Source of the DNA: an uncultured Dorea sp.
GTDB taxonomy: Bacteria; Bacillota; Clostridia; Lachnospirales; Lachnospiraceae
Assembly: GCA_910578455.1 (NCBI GenBank)
Contig: CAJTQA010000044.1
Coordinates: 248 to 29,746 of the forward strand
DNA: 29,499 nt
Direction: 5' to 3'
Under the pieces are notes generated by a model, which did not search any database, was not told where the DNA came from, and worked only from the letters and a program-made list of their open reading frames with translations. Of this stretch, positions 23,689-29,499 are shown in pieces. Both the position numbers and the translations under genes were made by a program. How positions within the stretch are numbered: the stretch's first letter is position 1; each line of letters starts with the position of its first letter.

Positions 23689-24876
23689 ATGATAAAGATA
23701 CAGAATTTACATAAAACTTTCGGGAGCCTTGAGGTGCTTAAGGGCATTGACCTTGAGATTGAGAAGGGGGAAGTGGTGGCGGTCATCGGTTCTTCCGGCA
23801 CAGGGAAGTCGACGCTGCTCAGGTGCATGAATTACTTAGAGGTTCCGGATGAAGGCTCTGTCACCATCGGAGACATTACGGTTACGGCGGGGAAGGCGTC
23901 AAAGAAGGAGATTCATGAGCTGAGGAAACATTCTGCCATGATCTTTCAGAACTACAACCTGTTTTCCAATAAGGATGTGCTGGGCAATGTGACGGAGCCG
24001 CTGATTACGGCGAAGAAGATGAAGAGGGAAGAGGCGGAGCGGACAGCGGTCCGGTATCTGGAGAAGGTAGGCATGGGGGATAAGATAAACCAGTATCCCG
24101 CCACCCTTTCCGGCGGGCAGCAGCAGAGGGTGGCTATCGCCCGCTCTATGGCCACGGAGCCGAAGGTGCTGCTTTTTGACGAGCCTACATCTGCCCTTGA
24201 CCCAGAGTGGGTGCAGGAGGTGCTGGAAGTGATACGAAAGCTTGCCAGGGCGCATTTTACGATGCTCATTGTGACCCATGAGATGCAGTTTGCAAAGGAG
24301 GTTGCTGACAGGGTGGTATTTATGGACGGTGGAAAAATTGTAGAGCAGGGGCCTGCGAAGGAGGTCCTTGAGAATCCGAGACAGGAGAGGACGAGGGAGT
24401 TCCTTAAGCTTTCAGGAAAGGAAGGCGGGGAGGAAGGATCTGTGGTGATCAAAAAATCTATGAATTTTAAGGACATGCTGCCGATGTTTATCGAGGCGGG
24501 GCTTGAGTTTAAGCCGGATGACCCGGATCCGGAGGGCCTTCTCGTTTGCTTTGAGATGATGGATAAGGAGAGCGGCAGGCGTATCGGCGGCGGGTCGCTG
24601 GCGAAGGCGTACGGTGAGTTTTTGATCCGCTCGGTGGCGGTTGAGGAGGCATACCGGGGAAAGGGCCTTGGGAAGAAACTGGTGGAGTACATGATCGAGG
24701 AGGCCAAATCCTGGGATGCAAAGCAGCTTTTGCTCACGGCGAAGGTGCCGGGGTTTTATAAAAAGCTTGGGTTCGAGGTGATTCCCAGGGAGGAGGCGCC
24801 GCCGATCTCGGACTGCACGTCCTGCCCGCAGTTTCACAATGGATGCGATTCGGAGATCATGCTGCGAAAGCTGTGA
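23689..24876 (+). CDS. Amino-acid ABC transporter ATPase fused to a GNAT N-acetyltransferase
   Basis: This 395-residue protein has two complete domains. Residues 1-245 are a polar amino-acid transporter ATPase with Walker A GSSGTGKST, signature LSGGQQQRVAIARSM, Walker B VLLFDEPTSALD and H-loop IVTHEMQF. Residues 253-395 are a GNAT domain: RSVAVEEAYRGKGLGKKLVEYM is the acetyl-CoA-binding motif A, followed by LLLTAKVPGFYKKLGFEVI. The C-terminus SDCTSCPQFHNGCDSEIML resembles the Cys-rich ending of COG1246 (ArgA-like N-acetylglutamate synthase-related) proteins. Usual ATPases of this type end near 240-250, so the acetyltransferase is a true addition. The inference is that the imported amino acid or its product is N-acetylated at the membrane. 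Confidence 0.9.
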   Translation: MIKIQNLHKTFGSLEVLKGIDLEIEKGEVVAVIGSSGTGKSTLLRCMNYLEVPDEGSVTIGDITVTAGKASKKEIHELRKHSAMIFQNYNLFSNKDVLGNVTEPLITAKKMKREEAERTAVRYLEKVGMGDKINQYPATLSGGQQQRVAIARSMATEPKVLLFDEPTSALDPEWVQEVLEVIRKLARAHFTMLIVTHEMQFAKEVADRVVFMDGGKIVEQGPAKEVLENPRQERTREFLKLSGKEGGEEGSVVIKKSMNFKDMLPMFIEAGLEFKPDDPDPEGLLVCFEMMDKESGRRIGGGSLAKAYGEFLIRSVAVEEAYRGKGLGKKLVEYMIEEAKSWDAKQLLLTAKVPGFYKKLGFEVIPREEAPPISDCTSCPQFHNGCDSEIMLRKL

Positions 24877-24947
24877 TACGGCAAGTGTGGAATATCGGGA
24901 GATAAAGGCTTAAAAATATTGAATACGATTGCAAAAGGATGGTTGTG

Positions 24948-26105
24948 ATGATGGATTGTTTTGAGAGGGGAATTGAGAGAAAGAATACGAATTGCGACAA
25001 GTGGGACGCGCCTTTTGTGAAGGAGGGCGTTGTGCCTATGTGGGTCGCGGACATGGATTTTGAGGTGGCTCCTGCCATCACCAGGCGGCTTGTGCTGGCC
25101 GCGGGGAAGGGAGCTTTCGGGTATCAGTTTTTGTCGGATCATTACTATGACGCGGTGATTCATTTTATGAAGGAGAGACATGATTATCCCGTAGAGAAAG
25201 ACTGGATCTGCTATGTGCCGAATGTGGTGCTGGGCCTGTTTGCCGGATTGCAGGCGGTGACGGAAAAGGGGGATGAGGTGATCATCCAGACCCCGGTGTA
25301 CGGGCCCTTTTTTAAAGTAGTCCGTGAGAGCGGGCGCATCCTGACGGAGAGCCCTCTGAAAAATGAGGACGGCTACTATACGATGGACTTTGAGGATCTG
25401 GAGAAAAAGATTACGGAGAAGACAAAGGCGATGCTTATCTGCAATCCCCACAATCCTTCGGGGAGAGTGTGGAAGGAAGAGGAGCTGGAGCGGCTTGTAG
25501 CTGTCTGCGCGGGGCATGGGATTGCCATTATCTCTGATGACATCCACAGCGATATCGTGACGGAGGGGCACAGCCATCAGATGATCGCGCCTATCTGCCG
25601 CAGGATGGGCGTTAAGTGCATCACCTGCACGTCGCCGTCCAAGCCCTTTAACCTGGCCAGCGTCCATGTGGCCAACTGCATCATTGAGGATAAAGAGGTC
25701 AGGGAGCGCTTTCAGCAGTTCCTTGCCATGCATCATGTGAATGAGTGCAATGCCTTTGCGGAGGAGGCGCTTATCGGGGCGTATGAAGAATCCGGGGAGT
25801 GGCTGGCTCAGATGAATGCTTATGTGGAGGGCAATCTGGATTATTTTGTGGATTACATCCATGAGAACATCCCGTCGCTTAAGGTGAGAAAGCCGGAGGG
25901 TACTTACCTTGTGTGGGTGGATTTTTCGGGAACGGACATCGGGCAGGGAAATATTAAGGAGTACCTCAGCGAGAACTGCCGTGTGCTTGTGAATGACGGG
26001 GAGTTTTTCGGGCAGGCGGGAAAAGGGTTCGTGCGGTTCAACCTTGCGTGCCCGAGGAAGAACGTGGAGTTTGCCCTTAAGAACCTTGAGAGGCAGTTCG
26101 CATAA
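24948..26105 (+). CDS. PatB/MalY-type PLP-dependent C-S lyase (cystathionine beta-lyase family)
   Basis: This 385-residue fold-type I PLP enzyme shows DAPFVKEGVVPMWVADMDFEVAP and CNPHNPSGRVW. It also has the ISDDIHSDIV aspartate that contacts the pyridine nitrogen, and the SPSKPFNLA segment with the PLP-binding Lys. These are the hallmarks of PatB/MalY, which split cystathionine, cystine or cysteine conjugates into pyruvate, ammonia and a thiol. AAAAGGA lies 8 nt before ATG 24948; ATG 24939 is too close to it. No terminator separates it from the importer operon, so co-transcription is likely, supporting a sulfur amino-acid role for the cluster. Confidence 0.92.
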   Translation: MMDCFERGIERKNTNCDKWDAPFVKEGVVPMWVADMDFEVAPAITRRLVLAAGKGAFGYQFLSDHYYDAVIHFMKERHDYPVEKDWICYVPNVVLGLFAGLQAVTEKGDEVIIQTPVYGPFFKVVRESGRILTESPLKNEDGYYTMDFEDLEKKITEKTKAMLICNPHNPSGRVWKEEELERLVAVCAGHGIAIISDDIHSDIVTEGHSHQMIAPICRRMGVKCITCTSPSKPFNLASVHVANCIIEDKEVRERFQQFLAMHHVNECNAFAEEALIGAYEESGEWLAQMNAYVEGNLDYFVDYIHENIPSLKVRKPEGTYLVWVDFSGTDIGQGNIKEYLSENCRVLVNDGEFFGQAGKGFVRFNLACPRKNVEFALKNLERQFA

Positions 26106-26128
26106 GCGGCTCATTTTTACGAAATCAT

Positions 26129-26161
26129 AAAAAGTCTCTGAAAATCATCGGGGGCTTTTTT
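26129..26161 (+). terminator. Rho-independent terminator after the C-S lyase gene
   Basis: AAAAAGTCTCTGA pairs with TCGGGGGCTTTTT (several G-T wobbles) and ends in TTTTTT. It lies just downstream of the lyase stop and closes the amino-acid operon. Confidence 0.75.
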
Positions 26162-26190
26162 AATTTCCTCTACTCGCGGGAGTTTTTTTG

Positions 26191-26199
26191 TGGTACAAT
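26191..26199 (+). promoter_or_regulatory. Possible extended -10 promoter of the dehydrogenase/MATE unit
   Basis: TGGTACAAT is an extended -10 (TGnTATAAT type) about 68 nt before the dehydrogenase ATG. There is no recognisable -35. Confidence 0.4.
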
Positions 26200-26266
26200 C
26201 AGAATCAGACTGTAAAGAGTTCCGGAATTGAACTTCGGAGCTGTTTTTGGAAATGGAGGGAAATGT

Positions 26267-27451
26267 ATGCAGAAATTTGTACAATACATGCCGACGAAAA
26301 TCGTGTTTGGCAAAGAGGCGGAAAAAGAGACGGGAAAGCTTGTGAAGGAGTACGGGGCAGGCAAGGTGCTGCTTGTGTACGGCGGCGGCAGCGCGGTAAA
26401 GAGCGGGCTGTTAGGCAGGATCAAGGATTCTCTTGATGCGGAAGGGATTTCTTGCCGGGAGCTTTCGGGCGTGCAGCCAAATCCCCGTCTTTCCCTGGCA
26501 AGGGAGGGCGTGAAGAAGGCCGTTGATTTTCAGGCGGAGCTTATCCTGGCTGTTGGCGGAGGCAGTGCGATTGACACGGCCAAGGCGGTTGCTGTGGGCG
26601 CGGCGAATCCCGGGATTGATATCTGGGATGTGTGGATGGGAAAGGCGTCTGTCACTAAGGCGAAGGCTGTTGGCGCAGTGCTGACCATATCGGCGGCGGG
26701 CAGCGAGATGAGCGACTCTGCGGTGATCACCAATGGGGAGACGGGAAAGAAGGCAGGATTTAACTCGGACATCGTGCGCCCGAAATTCGCGCTTATGAAC
26801 CCGGAGCTTACCTATACGCTGCCGAAATACCAGCTTTCCTGCGGCATCGTGGATATCCTGATGCATACGCTGGAGCGGTATTTTACGCCTGTCTCGGGAA
26901 ATCAGCTCACGGATGAGATTGCGGAGGGCTTGATGCGTACCGTTATTGAGAATGGGAAGATTGCTTTTGAGAATCAGGAGGATTATGACGCCATGAGTGA
27001 GATTATGTGGTGCGGCAGCCTGTCTCACAACAATCTTACGGGGCTTGGCCGTCCGAAGGATTTTGCGTGCCACAAGCTGGGACATGAGATTGGCGGCATG
27101 TTTGACGAGGCTCACGGGGCGACCCTCTCTGCGGTGTGGGGGAGCTGGGCGAGATATGTGTATAAGCTTGACGTGGCGAGATTTGCGCGCTACGGCAGAA
27201 AAGTGTGGAAGATTGAGGATAAAGGAGAGGAGGAGACTGCGGCACTGGCGATAGAGGCGACGGAAGAGTTTTTCCGTTTCTTGCATATGCCGACCTGTAT
27301 CGGGGAGATGAAGACCGGCGTGCTTTCTGAGGAGGATCTGAGGAAGATGGCGGACAGCGCGACGAAGGGCGGTACGGTAATGCTTGGCTGCTTTAAAAAG
27401 CTTGGCGCGCAGGAGATGTATGAGATTTATAAAGAGGCAAACCACGAATGA
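26267..27451 (+). CDS. Iron-containing alcohol dehydrogenase (BdhA/YqhD-like)
   Basis: This 394-residue group III NAD(P)H-dependent alcohol dehydrogenase has the nucleotide-binding segments YGGGSAVKSG and AVGGGSAIDTAKAVA. The metal site has the Asp/His pair in GIVDILMHTLERY near 195-199 and two further His in KLGHEIGGMFDEAHGATLS. TISAAGSEMSDSAVI matches butanol dehydrogenase and YqhD-like enzymes, so it probably reduces aldehydes to alcohols. ATG 26267 with GGAGGG 6 nt upstream gives the normal N-terminus MQKFVQYMPTKIVFG; the in-frame TTG 26228 is rejected. Its 3' end overlaps the MATE gene by 32 nt. Confidence 0.92.
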   Translation: MQKFVQYMPTKIVFGKEAEKETGKLVKEYGAGKVLLVYGGGSAVKSGLLGRIKDSLDAEGISCRELSGVQPNPRLSLAREGVKKAVDFQAELILAVGGGSAIDTAKAVAVGAANPGIDIWDVWMGKASVTKAKAVGAVLTISAAGSEMSDSAVITNGETGKKAGFNSDIVRPKFALMNPELTYTLPKYQLSCGIVDILMHTLERYFTPVSGNQLTDEIAEGLMRTVIENGKIAFENQEDYDAMSEIMWCGSLSHNNLTGLGRPKDFACHKLGHEIGGMFDEAHGATLSAVWGSWARYVYKLDVARFARYGRKVWKIEDKGEEETAALAIEATEEFFRFLHMPTCIGEMKTGVLSEEDLRKMADSATKGGTVMLGCFKKLGAQEMYEIYKEANHE

Positions 27452-28805
27452 TCTGAATATTAACTGGAAGGGGTTTTACCGGAGCGTATTTGCCCTTGTG
27501 TTTCCTATGGCAATCCAGAACCTGATCAATGTTGGAGTCACGGCGACGGATGTATTTATGCTGGGGAGGGTGGGGGAGAAGGTATTGTCCGGCTCTTCCC
27601 TTGCAGGGCAGATTCAGTTTATCATGATGCTGGTGTTTTTCGGCATCACGGCGGGGGCTACGGTGCTGACCGCCCAGTATTGGGGCAAGCGCGACACGGC
27701 TACCATTGAAAAAATCTTAGGGATGGGCCTTAGCGGCGGCATTGTCATCGCGGCGGCGTTCACGGTGCTGGCGCTGTTGATTCCAGAGAGGCTTGTGGGG
27801 ATATTTACCTCGGATGCGGAGGTTATCTTTGAGGGCGCGAAGTATCTCCGGATTGTGGGGCTGTCTTATGTGTTTATGGCGGTTACCCAGGTCTATCTGA
27901 ATATTATGCGGAGCATTGAGCGGGTGGTGGTGGCGACGGTTGTCTATTTTGTGTCGCTCCTTGTGAATATCGTCATAAATGCAGTGCTGATCTTCGGGCT
28001 TTTCGGGGCGCCCAGGCTTGAGATTGCCGGGGCTGCCATCGGAACGCTGTGCGCCCGCATCACGGAGACGGTGATGGTGCTTTTGTATGCCCGCTATAAG
28101 AATAAGATTGTGAAGATCCGTGTAAGGAACATGGTTCGCATTGACCGTCTGCTTTTGTCGGACTATATCCGCTACGCCATGCCGGTGATTATCAATGAGC
28201 TGATGTGGGGGCTTGGAACTTCTGCGAATACGGCGATTATCGGGCATCTGGGGAGCGAGGCGGTGGCGGCTAACTCGGTGGCTCAGGTGGCAAGGCAGCT
28301 TGCCCAGGTGGTAGTGTTTGGCATTTCCAATGCTACGGCAATCTGGCTTGGCAAGACGCTTGGGGAGAGGAAACCGGAGCATGCCAGGGCTTATGCTCGG
28401 AAGTTCGCAGTCCTTTCCCTGATCCTCGGTATTCTGGGCGGGGCGTTTATCCTGCTCCTTGGGCCGGTGGTGAGCAGCGTCCTTACGCTGTCGGCGGTGT
28501 CCAGGAGATACTTAGGGTTCATGTTCTTTGTCATGTCCTACTTTGTGGTGGGGCAGGCGTTCAATACGACTATGGTGTGCGGGGTGTTCCGCTCCGGCGG
28601 GGATACGAAGTTCGGACTTGTGATGGATGTGGCTACTATGTGGGGATGCTCGATTCTGCTCGGCGCTGTGGCGGCGTTTTATTTCCATGCAAGCGTGCCG
28701 GTGGTGTATGTGATTCTGATGAGCGATGAGATTATCAAGATGCCGATCTGCTGGTGGCGGTATCGGAAGTATAAGTGGCTTAGAGATGTGACGCGGGATA
28801 TGTAG
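27420..28805 (+). CDS. MATE-family multidrug/toxin efflux transporter
   Basis: This 461-residue polytopic protein has about 12 membrane helices in two similar halves. LVFPMAIQNLINVGVTATDV opens the first bundle and YAMPVIINELMWGLGTSANT the second, both typical MATE starts, with the AAxSVAxQ-like ANSVAQVARQ segment in the second half. It should export cationic toxins or drugs in exchange for Na+ or H+. ATG 27420 lies 4 nt after AGGAG, inside the dehydrogenase gene, giving a 32-nt overlap in a different frame. Earlier in-frame ATG 27384 would add 12 uncharacteristic residues. Co-translation suggests coupling with the dehydrogenase gene, but a functional link is not obvious. Confidence 0.93.
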   Translation: MRFIKRQTTNDLNINWKGFYRSVFALVFPMAIQNLINVGVTATDVFMLGRVGEKVLSGSSLAGQIQFIMMLVFFGITAGATVLTAQYWGKRDTATIEKILGMGLSGGIVIAAAFTVLALLIPERLVGIFTSDAEVIFEGAKYLRIVGLSYVFMAVTQVYLNIMRSIERVVVATVVYFVSLLVNIVINAVLIFGLFGAPRLEIAGAAIGTLCARITETVMVLLYARYKNKIVKIRVRNMVRIDRLLLSDYIRYAMPVIINELMWGLGTSANTAIIGHLGSEAVAANSVAQVARQLAQVVVFGISNATAIWLGKTLGERKPEHARAYARKFAVLSLILGILGGAFILLLGPVVSSVLTLSAVSRRYLGFMFFVMSYFVVGQAFNTTMVCGVFRSGGDTKFGLVMDVATMWGCSILLGAVAAFYFHASVPVVYVILMSDEIIKMPICWWRYRKYKWLRDVTRDM

Positions 28806-28846
28806 AGATGACAAGGATGCGGTAATAAGAAAAGCTTAAATAAAAG

Positions 28847-28875
28847 CAGCCGGGCGGATAAGGGCCGGCTGCTGA
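28847..28875 (-). terminator. Terminator of the small DUF6440-like gene
   Basis: AGCAGCCGG and CCGGCTGCT pair around an 11-nt loop. On the minus strand the hairpin is followed by TTTATTT, placing it after the stop of the small minus-strand gene. On the plus strand no T run follows, but it may also affect the MATE transcript. Confidence 0.7.
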
Positions 28876-28884
28876 ATAGGTGAT

Positions 28885-29076
28885 TTATTCCTTGAGAGAG
28901 GTGACGGGGGTGATGACTGGTTTGCCGTCCTGGTCTAATAAAACGGTTAATCCGCAACCGGTCGTCATGTTTGATGACATCAGTACATAATTTACCCCTG
29001 TTTCTGTATCAACAATAACTTTGCGGACATTGGTGACTCCCTGTGAATAAGTTTCTACAAATCGTTCTTTTGCCAT
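28885..29076 (-). CDS. Small DUF6440-like protein
   Basis: This 63-residue soluble protein reads RFVETYSQGVTNVRKVIVDT, then TGVNYVLMSSN, CGLTVLLDQDGKPVI. The order (short beta strands, V-D-x-E-T-G-V-x-Y, then GLTxLLDxDGKP) matches the DUF6440 family, frequent as single small genes in Clostridia and of unknown function. GGGAG lies about 11 nt before the ATG, and the gene has its own terminator. A TATAAT at 29116-29111 on the minus strand could be its -10, without a good -35. Confidence 0.75.
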   Translation of the reverse strand: MAKERFVETYSQGVTNVRKVIVDTETGVNYVLMSSNMTTGCGLTVLLDQDGKPVITPVTSLKE

Positions 29077-29277
29077 GTTTTAAGCACTCCCTTCTTGATT
29101 TCTAACGGTTATTATAAACCTTTTTTTTCTTAAAATAAAGTGTTTATTGGGATAGAAAGATCGCTGTTTATATTTTGTGAACAAAAAGAGGGATTAGTGT
29201 GAAAGTATTATTGGAGATAAAAATGAGAAAAAGACACTTGATGAAAGCAAATATTAAACAAATAATATGATAAAATG

Positions 29278-29307
29278 TTGACATGAGAGAATTATTCGCA
29301 ATATAAT
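29278..29307 (+). promoter_or_regulatory. Promoter of the truncated ATPase gene
   Basis: TTGACA (29278-29283) and TATAAT (29302-29307), both perfect, are separated by 18 nt and lie 35 nt before the start codon at 29343. Confidence 0.8.
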
Positions 29308-29342
29308 TGGGTATATTGTAATAAAAAGAAAGAGAGAAAAAA

Positions 29343-29489
29343 ATGTTTGTAGGCTTTTCGGTAAGTAATTATTTGTCATTCAAAACTACTCAGACAATAT
29401 CTATGGCGGCATCAAAAGTAGCAAGGCATAAAGAGCATGTTTTAAATGAAAACGCTAATCCCCCAGCTATGCTGGGGAGAATAGAGTAA
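29343..29489 (+). pseudogene. N-terminal stub of a COG1106-type AAA ATPase, cut by an insertion
   Basis: ATG 29343 opens MFVGFSVSNYLSFK, then TTQTISMAASKVARHKEHVL, which is the characteristic start of COG1106 (AbiL/RloB-partner type) ATPases: short beta strands before a Walker A that should follow within about 30 residues. Instead the frame runs into a GC hairpin and stops at 29487-29489 after 48 codons. The last ten residues (NPPAMLGRIE) do not fit the family. The gene appears to have been broken by a mobile element entering near 29450-29460. Intact relatives serve in phage defence; this copy has only its promoter and start left here. Confidence 0.6.
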
Positions 29490-29499
29490 GCAGAAGCGA
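29456..29499 (+). mobile_element. Probable end of an IS200/IS605-type element
   Basis: CCCCAGC-TAT-GCTGGGG (29461-29477) is a perfect 7-bp hairpin with a 3-nt loop, located exactly where ATPase homology ends. IS200/IS605 elements end in such subterminal hairpins, which their Tyr transposase recognises as single-stranded DNA, rather than in inverted repeats. No transposase is visible before the window ends. Confidence 0.45.

Noticed and set aside
24834..26114. Long open frame (426 residues) on the minus strand opposite the C-S lyase gene
   Set aside because: It is rich in His, Arg and Pro, shows no family motif, and mirrors the PatB/MalY coding strand, which has full catalytic motifs.
1..29499. 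tRNA, rRNA or CRISPR array
   Set aside because: No cloverleaf-like block with CCA end, no rRNA core sequence and no regularly spaced repeats were seen while reading the intergenic regions.
1..29499. HNH remnant (left edge) and COG1106 ATPase remnant (right edge) as halves of one Septu-like system
   Set aside because: They are about 29 kb apart with housekeeping genes between them and belong to families usually paired with other partners, so common origin is not supported.

Overview
The window looks like a chromosomal segment of a Lachnospiraceae-type (Clostridium cluster XIVa) Firmicute. The basis is low-GC Gram-positive promoters and AGGAGG ribosome binding sites, a CIRCE-hrcA-grpE-dnaK-dnaJ heat-shock operon, an AgrC/LytTR two-component pair, a CsoR-controlled copper pump, and broadly mid-range G+C interrupted by AT-rich islands. 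The species cannot be fixed from sequence alone.

Layout. 1-501: the first codons of an IS3-type transposase run off the left edge next to the 3' remnant of an HNH nuclease gene. 502-7140 (mostly minus): an FtsX-type ABC exporter (permease and ATPase), an inverted and broken AAA/PD-(D/E)XK gene, then an AgrC-like histidine kinase and LytTR regulator with their promoter. 7206-10313: csoR and copA under one promoter whose spacer is a CsoR-like operator; copA is fused in frame to a CopZ-like domain. 10345-12381: an AT-rich accessory patch holding a small cysteine ORF, a Dam-like adenine methylase, a stub ORF that may be a restriction-enzyme remnant, and a DUF2971 gene. 12446-14255: an aldo/keto reductase, then a secreted lysine-rich protein whose promoter has 11 consecutive G between its -35 and -10. 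14324-16694 (minus): a DacA-type D,D-carboxypeptidase and a PAS-GGDEF diguanylate cyclase. 16721-21974: the class I heat-shock operon. 22123-26105: an amino-acid ABC importer whose ATPase is fused to a GNAT acetyltransferase, followed by a PatB/MalY C-S lyase. 26194-28805: an iron-type alcohol dehydrogenase overlapping a MATE exporter gene. 28847-29499: a small DUF6440-like gene, then the first codons of a COG1106-type ATPase gene cut off by what looks like the hairpin end of an IS200/IS605-type element.

How genes may work together. CsoR should repress itself and copA and release when copper binds. HrcA should repress the chaperone operon through CIRCE. The importer, acetyltransferase and C-S lyase resemble in gene content the Bacillus pathways that import sulfur-containing amino-acid derivatives, N-acetylate them and recover cysteine; here two steps are joined in one polypeptide. 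The strongest candidates for something under-described are this ATPase-GNAT fusion, the poly-G promoter of the secreted protein, the copA-copZ fusion with an intact internal ribosome binding site, and the small Cys ORF/methylase/DUF2971 island. Both window edges carry defence-type gene fragments next to insertion-sequence ends.
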